A DNA stretch of 64,000 nucleotides from Coenobita brevimanus (lineage: Eukaryota > Arthropoda > Malacostraca > Decapoda > Coenobitidae). Shown here one piece after another: positions 9,759 through 18,911 of this stretch. The stretch covers positions 1,122,949 through 1,186,948 of the forward strand of contig JAVRFU010003718.1 of the NCBI GenBank assembly GCA_032717465.1, read 5' to 3'. Under the pieces are notes generated by a model. That model did not search any database, was not told the DNA's origin, and saw only the letters and a list, made by a program, of their open reading frames with translations. Within the stretch, counting starts at the first letter, position 1. Every line of letters starts with the position of its first letter. Position numbers and translations under genes: made by a program.

Positions 9759-12700
9759 TTACCCCTGGGGGTAGGGGGGTTTCAAGAATACTCCCCCAGT
9801 ATCCCTGCTTGTCGTACGAGGCGACTAAAAGGGTTGGCGGTGGGTTAGTGCCCCACCCCGTAAAAAGAACTAACAAAAAAAGCGAACAAAGCGCCTCAGA
9901 CCCGGACGGACCATACGTTGACGACTAAGGAATGGACAAAGGACATTCTGAGGGTGGGAACATGGAATGTGAGAGGAGTGAATGATGAAGTGAAAGAGAG
10001 AGAGATTGTTCAGGTGCTTGAGGATGCAAAAGTGGATATATGTGGACTGACTGAAACTAAATGGAAAGGTGAAAGGGTGAGAGAATGGGAATATGGTGTA
10101 GGTATGTGTGCGGGAGTCAGTGAGAATGAGAGGGCAAGAGAGGGAGTATGTCTGATGATAAGCAAGAAGTGGAGGGAGAATATAAGAGAGTATGGAACAG
10201 TGGGTGCAAGGATTGTGTGGGTGAGGATGAAAGTAGGTATACAAGCATGGGCGATTGTATGTGTGTATGCTCCAACAGAGGATCGAGTGGCAAGAGTGAA
10301 AGATGAGTTTTGGGCGAGAGTAGAAGCATGTATGGACAAGTTTGAGAGGAGCGAGAGAGTGCTGTTGATTGGAGACATGAATGGCAAAGTTGGGAATGTA
10401 CGAGTGGATGGAGTGGTTGGTCAGTGGGGTGTGCCAGCTGAAGTAGATGGGAATGGTAGTGCTTTGGTGGACATCTGTGCTTGTTAGGGGTTGGCAATAG
10501 CCAACACCTACTTTCGTCATAAGATGATCCACCGGTATACATGGAGAGTGATGAGGAGGATGAATGGTGAACTTGTTGAACGAAAGGCAATGATAGACTA
10601 CATGTGTGTGGATGAGCGAATGAGAAGACAAGTGTTGGATGCAAGAGTGTGGAGAGGGTGGGGGAATGGAGTCTCGGACCATCACTTAGTGATGGCCAAG
10701 GTAAAGATGCAAAGAAAGTGGTTGAGGAGGCGAAGGGGAAGACAGGAGGAAGCAGCTCCTGTGAGAAGAGTGGAGAAATTGCAAGATAGTGAGAAAATGA
10801 CAGAGTATAAGAGCATAGTGGAAGAAAGATTGGGAAGGTATGAGCTAGAGCAGATGGAAGGGGTGGAAGACGTATGTAAGATATTCATGGAAGAGATAGG
10901 CGCAGCGTGTGAGGCGGTTTGTGGAGTGAGGAGGAGATGCAAGGGTGTGCAAGGGACAGCATGGTGGAATGATGAGGTGAAACGAGCTGTGGAACAAAAG
11001 AAGAAGGCATATGGTGAATGGTTGGTGAGTAGAGGTAGGGGAGAAGATGAGAGAGAGAAGAGAGAGGTATATGTGAGCAGGAGAAGGGAGGTTAAGAGAC
11101 TGGTGAAGGACAGTAAGAAGAAAGTGGATGAAGAGTTTGGGAGGAATCTGAGTGTGAAATGGAGGGAGAGTAAGAAATTGTTTTGGAAGGAGGTAAAGAA
11201 AGTAAGGCAGTGTGAAAGGGGAAATAATAGGGGAGTGAAAGATAGGAATAATAGATTGTTGGTGGAGAAGAGAGAGAAATTGAGGAGATGGAAGGAGCAC
11301 TTTGAGGATTTGTTGAATGTATAGAGTGAGAGCAGTGTGAGTATAAGTGGTTGGGGAATGGCTGGGAGAATAAGAGATGAGAGGAGGGAGGAAGAGATCA
11401 GTAGGGCGGAAGTAGTGGAAGCGATGAAGAAGATTAAGCTGGGAAAGGCCCCAGGAATTGATGGAGTGTGTGGTGAAATGCTTAGGTATGGGGGTGAGAG
11501 TGTTGTGGAGTGGATATGGAAGTTGTGTAGATTGGCTTGGGAAGAGGGAAGGGTTCCAGAGGACTGGAAATCAGGTATAATTGTTCCTCTCTACAAAGGA
11601 AAAGGGGAGAGAGAAGTATGTGGTAACCATAGTGTTATTTGCCTTCTTAGTGTGACTGGTAAAATATATGGTAGAATACTCATTGATAGGGTTAGGCATA
11701 TGACAGAGGAGCTAGTTGGAGAAGAACAAGGGGGATTTAGGAAGGGAAAAGGGTGTGTAGATCACATATTTGTTCTAAGATGTTTAGTGGAGAAGTATCT
11801 AGAGAAGGGAAGGAAAGTGTATGCTGCCTTCATGGACTTGGAGAAAGCTTATGACAGAATAGATAGGCAAGGTATGTGGAAGGTATTAAGAATATATGGA
11901 GTGGAGGGGAAATTGTTGAGTGCTGTGAAGAGTATGTACGAGGGAGCTAGGGCTACGGTGCGAGTGGATGGTGAGCTGAGTGAGTTCTTTGATCTGAATG
12001 TGGGACTGAAACAGGGGTGTGTGATGTCTCCATGGCTGTTTAATATATATATCGATGGGGTTGTAAAGGAGGTGTAAGGTAGGGCAGTGGATGTGGGGCT
12101 GGCCCTAATGAATGAGGGTGAGATTTGGAAGCTTCCGGTGTTGCTGTTTGCTGATGATACAGTATTGTTGAGTGAAGATGAATGGGAGTTGCAAGGTTTG
12201 GTGAATGAATCTGGGACTGTGTGTAAGAGGAGGAAGCTGAAAGTTAATGTAAACAAAAGTAAAGTTATGGTGTTTGAGAGGAATGAAGTCACAGAGTGTG
12301 CAGTGAGGTTGGATGGTGAGGATATGGAGAATGTGAGTGCATTCAAGTACTTGAGTAGTGTGATGAGTAAGGATGGAACTTTGGGGGATGAAGTACGTGA
12401 AAGGGTACAGCAGGGAAGGCAGGTTGTTGGTACACTGAAAGCAGTGATGAGAAATAGGGAGGTGAGTATGGAAGTTAAGAAGTCACTGCATGATAGTATT
12501 GTGATCCCTACTCTGACGTATGGAAGCGAGGCGTGGACCTTGCAAGAGGGGAACAAGTCAAGAGTGAGAGCAGTGGAAATGAGTTACTTGAGAGGAGTAT
12601 GTGGAGTGACATGGAGGGACAGGTTGACGAATGAAGAAGTGAAGGAACGTTGTGGGGTAGATGTGGATGTGGTTGAGAAGATTAGGACAAATAACCTCAG

Positions 12701-12957
12701 GTGGTTTGGACATGTGGAGAGAATGGAGAATGAAAGACTGACTAAGAGGGTGTATGTAGGTGAGGTGGAGGGAGGGAGAGGGAGGGGTAGACCGAGGATG
12801 AGGTGGTGGGATGGAGTTGAGAGGTATATGAGGGAGGGGGGGGGTGAGTTGGGGGGAGGGTAGTCAAATGGTGGGTGACAGAGTGACTTGGAAGCGTTTT
12901 GTCTGCGGCCACCCTTTGAGGGATTAGGGCGTCTGGCTGTAGATAGATAGATAGATA
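9759..12957 (+). mobile_element. APE-type LINE with (GATA)n tail, near full length
   Basis: 3.2 kb, bounded by the 7-bp target-site duplication gcattgc (9752-9758 and 12958-12964) and ending in tagatagatagatagata. The 5' leader carries the motif gcttgtcgtacgaggcgac (9807), which also occurs at the ends of four macro units. A tetranucleotide tail and one APE-RT frame are features of RTE-like LINEs; the clade is unresolved. A second copy of this insertion, in the same host site, is found inverted at 57957-59252. A truncated member of the family with its own target-site duplication sits at 48199-48985. Confidence 0.88.
9918..12863 (+). pseudogene. APE-RT polyprotein with three in-frame stops
   Basis: One reading frame holds the whole protein, interrupted only by TAG at 10485, TAG at 11322 and TAA at 12075. 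There is no frameshift until a G-run near 12836-12844, which displaces the last residues (the relative at 48199 ends RRFVCGHPLRD). Domains in order: APE endonuclease (GTWNVRGVN, GLTETKW, VYAPTED, GDMNGKVG, SDHHLV), a basic linker, RT (KAPGIDG, FMDLEKAYDR, GLKQGCVMSPW, LFADDTVLL), and a C-terminal block (LRWFGHVERM, GRGRPRMRWWDGVERYM). No in-frame ATG precedes the endonuclease. The inverted duplicate keeps Gln (CAA) where this copy has TAA at 12075, so that stop is a later C-to-T change. Confidence 0.85.
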
Positions 12958-12964
12958 GCATTGC

Positions 12965-14290
12965 CGCATCCTTAAAGACCTCTCCTTCTACTTTCAGTTT
13001 GGTGATTCCTTCCTTTTGTTTCAGTTTGCCTTTAACAAATCTATAAAACAGTTTGGGTTCATCCTTGCATTTGTCTATTATACCTTTTTCAAAATTCCTT
13101 TCTTCTTCTCTACGTATTCTTGTGTATTTATTTCTTGTTCTTTTATATTCTTCCTTTGTTCTGTTGTTACCTCTCTTTCTCCAATTGTTCCACGCCTTAA
13201 CTCTCTCTTTTTTTTGCTATCATACACCTTCTATTAAACCACTCCTTTTTCCTGCTTTCTTTCCCTCTTACTCTTGGTACAAATTTTTCCACTCTCAAAT
13301 TATAGAGGTCTAGAAAGATATCCCACTTCCTCTGTATCTCTCTTCATTCATTCATTCATTGCCAGACGCCATGTATCCCAGACGGGGTGGCCAAGGGCTT
13401 AGAGTTAATTGTTTTTACAGGGAGGGGCACTAATCCTCCACCAACCCCACTTGACATGTATCTCTCTTGTTTCTCTGAATTTTCTCCAATCCGCATTTTC
13501 AAAAAAGTTTCTCAATCCTGTAAAATTTGCTTTCCCAAAGTTGTATCTTCCCTGTCTATGAAGCTCGTCTCTTGGCTCGACGTTCCCTGTTAACATCTGG
13601 AACTCAGTGACCACATGATCACTTTTTCCTAAAGGACAGAGATATTTCAATGATTCTATTACATCGGGTTCTTTGGTGAACAGTAAGTCCAGTCTTGCTT
13701 GTGTGTCCTCACCTCGAAACCGTGTCTCTTCTTTGACCCATTGCGTCATCACATTATTCATTATTATATTTAATAACATAGTGCCCCACGAATCCTCGCC
13801 ACCTCCCGAGTACCATTCATCCCAGTTTACCTCTTTACAGTTAAAATCACCCACCAAAATTATATTATTGCTTTTCTCAATTATTTTTTGCAAATAGCTA
13901 GCCATATCTGACAACATCTCATGGTATTCGTCATCCTTCCATGCTCTCGTCTTTGGGGGAACATACACTACCGCCATATCTCTCGTAACATTCTCTCCAG
14001 TTTCTAATTTCATATATATCACTTCAGCCCTGCCTTCTCCCATTTCCACAGTATCTACATTTATGTTGTTCTTCACTGCTATCATCACTCCTCCTCCCTG
14101 TTTTTCTTTTCTGTCTTTTATCCACAGTTTGTATTTACCATCTCCCAAATGAACATCAATATCTTCTCTTAATTAGGTCTCTACAAAGCACATGACAGGT
14201 TCATGTTCTCTCAAGAAATCGTTAATTTCGATCCTTGTCAATATGAAACCATCAGCATTAGTATATATCACCTTCAAATTATTTTTGACA
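12965..14290 (-). pseudogene. Element A endonuclease domain and linker
   Basis: Minus-strand frame: N-terminal APE segment just right of 14148 (VIYTNADGF, then CFVET followed by a stop where ETK/ETW is expected), then an open stretch 14148-13457 with GGGVMIAV, AVVYVPPKTRAW, VGDFNCKEVNW and SDHVVTEF, which cover most APE signature positions. It continues, across the 112-bp insert, into the basic linker (RREERNFEKGIIDKC) up to the GATA-LINE junction. It is the nicking half of ORF2 whose RT lies at 8187-9755. One stop and two insertions inactivate it. Confidence 0.82.
13345..13456 (-). mobile_element. 112-bp SINE-like insertion with 12-bp target-site duplication
   Basis: Flanked by identical 12-bp direct repeats tgtatctctctt (13333-13344 and 13457-13468). 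On the minus strand the insert ends in a (AATG)n run, which gives it a microsatellite-type 3' tail like the LINE families here. The host frame reads perfectly through when the insert and one repeat are removed. Its body (gtggccaagggcttagag, ggaggggcactaatcc on plus) matches nothing else in the window. It could be a SINE or the extreme 3' end of a LINE. Confidence 0.85.
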
Positions 14291-14334
14291 TTTACCTAAT
14301 TGTATTTACCTACTTGTGATATACAGGAAATGAG

Positions 14335-15816
14335 CTACGCTCGTGGAGTCCCGTCTCTGTTTCTCAATAAGTCAAATTTAGCTTTAAACTCATTTACGTT
14401 TTTAGACTGGACGATCTCTTTGTCCAGGTTATTCCACAGGTCTATACATCTATAAGGAAAACTATATTTCTTGATATCCTTGAAGCAGCTTGGCTTCCTG
14501 AGTTTCATGCCGTGTCCTCTTGTTACTCTCTTATCCCATAAAAACAGATCTTCTTTGTCAATTTTATCTACTCCCATCATGGTCCTGAACACTGCAATCA
14601 TGTCGCCTCTCTTTCTCCTTTCTTCTGAGGAAGGCAAATCCAGCTTTTCCAGCCTCTCTCTGTACGACAGATCTGCCAGACTGGGGACCATCTTGGTTGC
14701 TGTTCTTTGTATTCTCTCAATCTTGTTTATGTCTTTCTTTTTGTGTTCGGACCACACTACTGCTGCATATTCCTGCCTGGGGTGAATCATGGCCACTATC
14801 AATTTTTTCATCATCTCCTCATCCATATAATGAAAAGCTACTCTTATATTAGTCAGGAGTTTATACGTCTCTCTAACTGTCTTGTTAATGTGTTTTTCAG
14901 GTGACAAACTGTCCTGGACCAGCACACCCAAATCTTTCTCTTCTCTCGCTTTTGTGATTGGTTCATTACCCATCAAATAATTCAATGATGGCCTCTCGGT
15001 ACTTTTACCCATTTCCAATATTTTACATTTCCTTGCATTAAATTTCATTTCCCACATCCGGCTCCAGTCGTGTATCCTATCCAGATCGTCCTGCAGCATT
15101 TTACAATCCTCCTCAACCTCTACCTTCCTCGAGATCTTTGCGTCATCAGCAAACAGACTTGCATAACTGTTCACTCCATCTACCATATCATTTACATAAA
15201 TCAGGAACATTACTGGCGTCAACACCGAACCCTGGGACTCCACTTGTTACTTCCCTCCATCCAGACATCGTATCCTTTATTACTGTCCTCATTTGTCTGT
15301 CTCTCACAGATTCTTTCATCCATTCCAGGAGGTTCTCCTTCAACCCTCCTATATGCTTTAGTTTCCACATTAGTCTCTTATGGGGTACCTTGTCGAAGGC
15401 CTTCTGCAAATCTAAATACTGTACACACAATCCACCCAACCATCTCTCTCCTGAAGCACGTCAATCACTCTTGAGTAAAAGCTCAACAAGTTGGAAATAC
15501 ATGACCTTCCACTTCTGAATCCAAACTGACTGTCAGCCAAAATATTCATCTGTTCCAGATATTTTATCCATCTGTCTTTCAGAATTCTTTCACACAATTT
15601 TGCAACCATGCTGGTTAGAGACACTGGTCTATAATTCAGGGGTTCTTCCCTGTTTCCTCCCTTATAAATTGGTACCACATTTGCCCTCTTCCATTCTTGA
15701 GGCACTTTCCCCACTTCCAGAGAGTTAACAGTTACTCCCAGTCCTTCATTTATGGAACAGGTCAGCTGAGGAACTGTCTCCCTCTGTCTGTATTTCCTAC
15801 TTCCCATGATCTCCAC
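14335..15816 (-). pseudogene. CR1-like RT pseudogene, unit 1
   Basis: Three overlapping frames in coding order: 15816-15412 (fingers: VPQEWKRANVVPIYKGG, QFGFRSGRSC), 15439-15188 (motif A, DLQKAFDKVP) and 15243-14335 (FADD, then EYAAVVWSEH, DIKKYSFPYR and the true C-terminus FDLLRNRDGTPRA). Two lesions are shared by all five units: an insertion before motif A (frame exits at VYSI) and a 2-bp loss in the GVPQGS motif near 15232. The head (minus, from 15816) is a chimeric MEIMGSRKYRQ sequence joined to RT at about 15715. It is a dead relative of element A. Confidence 0.85.
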
Positions 15817-15959
15817 ACTTTAAAATGCAGTGTGTCCATTCATCTCGAAATGATCAGATCTTGAATTTTGCTCTCGTATTTTGTTTTTCTCTTGTAAGGA
15901 ACAACAATTGCGAGCTTGTTGCCTTTGGTTCCTTCTTCCTCGCATAAAAAAAAAAAAAA

Positions 15960-17080
15960 GTTGTCATCTTTATAAAGTGTAACCTCGGGATTAAAGGACT
16001 GAATAGGGAGACCACCTTTAATCAAGTAGCATGGAGAATTGGAGGCTTCATAAACCATACAATAGCATATGACAACATTCAAGAAAAATATATAGGAAGG
16101 AGGACAGAGTTCTACTTTGTTTTTGTTGATTTCATGAAGGTCTTTAACAGAGTGCCAGTGGGAATTGGAAAGCTCGGGATGGAGAACTGACTAGTTAGGG
16201 TGGTTATGGCAATGTATGAAGGTGCTCGCACTCAGGTGAAAGTGAACGGAGATTTGGGTGATAAATGTTCTGTGAATGGTGGTGGACATCAAGGGTCAGT
16301 TTCAACCCCATTATTGTTCCACATGGTTCTTGAAGCTCTTATGAGACTTTAGAACTACACTCCCATGGGAGTTGTTTTATGCTAATGACAGTGTTGATGG
16401 CAGAGAGAGATAGGGTTGAAAGATTTAGGAAATACTGGGATAGAATGGGACTTGTGTGTTAGAGAGTAAGAGCGGATAAAGCTGAGGTGATGATATTTAA
16501 GGAGAGAGAGCAACATTTGGAAACTCCCTGTACTGTTGTTTGCAGATGATACTGTATTGTTAAGTGAGGACAAAGGGGAACTTCAAGGCTTGGTGAATGA
16601 GGTTCTAAGAGTGTGTAAGATATGGAATTTAATGGTGAATGTAGGGAAGAGTAAAGTTATGGTCCTCGAGAGAAATAAGGGATGCACAGTGATGTTGGAT
16701 GATGAGGAAATGGAAAGTGTGAGTGCGTTTAAGTACTTGGATAGTGTGATGAGTAAGGATTGAAGTTTGGAGGGTGAAGTGCTTGAAAATGTACAACAAG
16801 GAAGGAAGGTTGCTGATTTTTTGTAAGCAGTGATAAGAAACAGTGAAGTGGGCATGGAATGACTGGCCTGGTGGGATCAGGATTGTATATATATATAGTT
16901 TAGAGGAAGGATGGGACCTGAATGTGTTAGTGATATGAGAAGAAGGGGTACATTGATGCTGGAGAGGATGGAGGGTGACAACTGAGTGGAGAGGGTGAGA
17001 GGTGTGAATGCTGAGGGTGAAGTTGTGAGAAACATACCATAAAAGAAATAGGTTGAGGTCATAGAGTTTGACCTAAGGAA
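15960..17080 (+). pseudogene. Decayed zinc-finger LINE with embedded second LINE fragment, unit 1
   Basis: Plus-strand translation in broken frames resembles the LINE at 3411-5067: a C-terminal scrap (KCNLGIKGLNRET), then RT motif A (EFYFVFVDFMKVFNRVP), GGHQGSVSTPLLF, a degraded YADD site, and later the terminal block (ALMLERMEGDN, FDLRN). Between them, 16536-16763 encodes FADDTVLLSEDKGELQGLVNE, which belongs to the GATA-LINE family, so one LINE fragment is embedded in another. A TA-dinucleotide run sits at about 16888. Nothing here is functional. Confidence 0.7.
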
Positions 17081-17190
17081 TTAGTGACTGAATAGAGAAG
17101 CAGCAGGTGGGAAGGGATTAAACTTGTAATTTCTCTTGAGTGTGTGGACCCCTTGGGGAAGGGGGGAAAGAATACTTCCCCAGTATCCCT

Positions 17191-17214
17191 GCTTGTCGTA
17201 AGAGGCGACTAAAA
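17191..17214 (+). other. Conserved LINE 5'-leader motif
   Basis: gcttgtcgtaagaggcgac followed by taaaagg, which can form a short gtcg...cgac hairpin. It occurs five times in the window (9807 with one change, 17191, 49840, 53351, 56836), always preceded by an 'ccccagtatccct' stretch. At 9807 it lies in the leader of the near-intact GATA-tail LINE, so the others are probably LINE 5' ends. Function unknown; it could be an internal promoter or RNA structure. Confidence 0.55.
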
Positions 17215-17324
17215 GGGGCCTTTTTGTCTCCAGTCTTTCTTTCTGTCCTGTCCTCTTCTCTTTTTCTATCACTATGCTCTTCTTGATACTTGTATTTACC
17301 TAATTGTGATGTACAGGAAATGAG

Positions 17325-18567
17325 CTACGCTCGTGGGGTCCCGTCTCTGTTTCTCAATAAGTCAAATTTAGCTTTAAATGCGTTTAAGTTTTTAGACTGG
17401 ACGATCTCTTTGTCCAGGTTATTCCATAGGTCTATACATCTATAAGGAAAACTATATTTCTTGATATCCTTGAAGCAGCTTGGCTTCCTGAGTTTCATGC
17501 CGTGTCCTCTTGTTACTCTCTTATCCCATAAAAACAGATCTTCTTTGTCAATTTTATCTACTCCCATCACGGTCCTGAACACTGCAATCATGTCGCCTCT
17601 CTTTCTCCTTTCTTCTGAGGAAGGCAAATCCAGCTTTTCCAGCCTCTCTCTGTACGACAGATCTGCCAGACTGGGGACCATCTTGGTTGCTGTTCTTTGT
17701 ATTCTCTCAATCTTGTTTATGTCTTTTTTTTTGTGTTGGGATCACACTACTGCTGCATATTCCTGCCTGGGGTGAATCATGGCCACTATCAATTTTTTCA
17801 TCATCTCCTCATCCATATAATGAAAAGCTACTCTTATATTAGTCAGGAGTTTATACGTCTCTCTAACTGTCTTGTTAATGTGTTTTTCAGGTGACAAACT
17901 GTCCTGGACCAGCACACCCAAATCTTTCTCTTCTCTTGCTTTTGTGATTGGTTCATTACCCATCAAATAATTCAATGATGGCCTCTCGGTACTTTTACCC
18001 ATTTCCAATATTTTACATTTCCTTGCATTAAATTTCATTTCCCACATCCGGCTCCAGTCGTGTATCCTATCCAGATCGTCCTGCAGCATTTTACAATCCT
18101 CCTCAACCTCTACCTTCCTCGAGTTCTTTGCGTCATCAGCAAACAGACTTGCATAACTGTTCACTCCATCTACCATATCATTTACATAAATCAGGAACAT
18201 AACTGGCGTCAATACCGAACCCTGGGACTCCACTTGTTACTTCCCTCCATCCAGACATCGTATCCTTTATTACTGTCCTCATTTGTCTGTCTCTCACAAA
18301 GTCTTTCATCCATTCCAGGAGGTTCTCCTTCAACCCTCCTATATGCTTTAGTTTCCACATTAGTCTCTTATGGGGTACCTTGTCGAATGCCTTCTGCAAA
18401 TCTAAATACTGTACACAAAATCCACCCAACCATCTCTCTCCTGAAGCACGTCAATCACTCTTGAGTAAAAGCTCAACAAGTTGGAAATACATGACCTTCC
18501 ACTTCTGAATCCAAACTGACTGTCAGCCAAAATATTCATCTGTTCCAGATATTTTATCCATCTGTCT
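17325..18567 (-). pseudogene. CR1-like RT pseudogene, unit 2 (3' part)
   Basis: Coding-order pieces 18567-18402 (fingers), 18429-18178 (motif A region), 18233-17742 (FADD region) and 17681-17325 (C-terminus ending NRDGTPRA). It carries the same two shared frameshifts as unit 1 plus a private nonsense change near 17741. It is cut at 18567 by insertion of the RTE-like element. The N-terminal remainder of the same pseudogene resumes at 46982-47153. Confidence 0.85.
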
Positions 18568-18719
18568 GGTGAGTGTAGCCTATACACTGTACATACACTG
18601 TATATGGCTAGTGAGGGAGTGATCGCCCTCTACCTACACAGATCAAAAGCCCTCGGGAGCAGGGGGGTGGTTGCTTTCTCAGGCAGAGGAACTCCTTGAG
18701 AGTGAAATGGCTGGGAAGC

Positions 18720-18911
18720 ATGCCGGCACGTGACTGGCTACAGCATAGCTGGGTCTTTCGGGTGTGGGCAATCAGGCAAGTTAGCTGCCTACTGCGACTG
18801 CAACACAATGGCGAGGTGTTCAGGAAGTTAGCCAAAGAAACCTTGATGGACTCTGAAAGAACAATAATGGCCCCCAGTCCCGTGCAGCCCTTAAATGGGC
18901 AGGGTTGCTAA
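18720..18911 (+). CDS. Possible short ORF1 of the RTE-like element
   Basis: Open from an ATG at 18720 (MPARDWLQHSW...) to TAA at 18909-18911, in a different frame from the APE-RT ORF and overlapping its open region. Some RTE elements have a small ORF1 overlapping ORF2, which would fit, but the peptide has no recognisable domain. It exists once because the tandem copies lack this region. It could equally be a chance frame. Confidence 0.3.
   Translation: MPARDWLQHSWVFRVWAIRQVSCLLRLQHNGEVFRKLAKETLMDSERTIMAPSPVQPLNGQGC

Larger units (their letters stand above)
8075..14302 (-). mobile_element. CR1-like LINE element A, minus strand, with two nested inserts
   Basis: A single LINE whose parts are, in minus-strand coding order: endonuclease (14290-13457), linker (13344-12965), then RT and C-terminus (9758-8187), with its 3' tail at about 8075. 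Removing the 112-bp insert at 13345-13456 and the 3.2-kb LINE at 9759-12957, plus one copy of each target-site duplication, restores continuous in-frame sequence at both junctions (REIQRKWD at the first, KDAAMQAEMM at the second). That is strong internal proof of the nesting. The 5' part and ORF1 are missing at 14303, where the macro array begins. Confidence 0.85.
14303..17292. repeat. Macro tandem unit 1
   Basis: Composite unit: CR1-like 3' half (minus) at 14303-15836, A14 tract at 15946-15959, then a decayed zinc-finger LINE (plus) and a LINE 5'-leader motif (gcttgtcgtaagaggcgac at 17191). The same order recurs in units 2-5. Unit 1 lacks about 490 bp present in units 3 and 4: it jumps from 'gatgatattta' to 'aggagagagagc' at about 16500, a deletion whose ends share ttta. 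It begins inside element A's endonuclease N-terminus. Confidence 0.85.

Noticed and set aside
9870..10685. 271-codon minus-strand open frame
   Set aside because: It is the shadow of the GATA-LINE endonuclease frame on the other strand, with the same compositional cause.
12742..12969. Proline-rich minus-strand frames (also at 48586-48994)
   Set aside because: They are antisense to the Gly/Arg-rich C-terminal block and G-runs of the GATA-LINE.
15412..15816. The 'MEIMGSRKYRQ' head as a new domain of the CR1-like RT
   Set aside because: It appears only in the macro units and joins the RT at a fixed breakpoint, so it looks like a rearrangement product duplicated with the unit.
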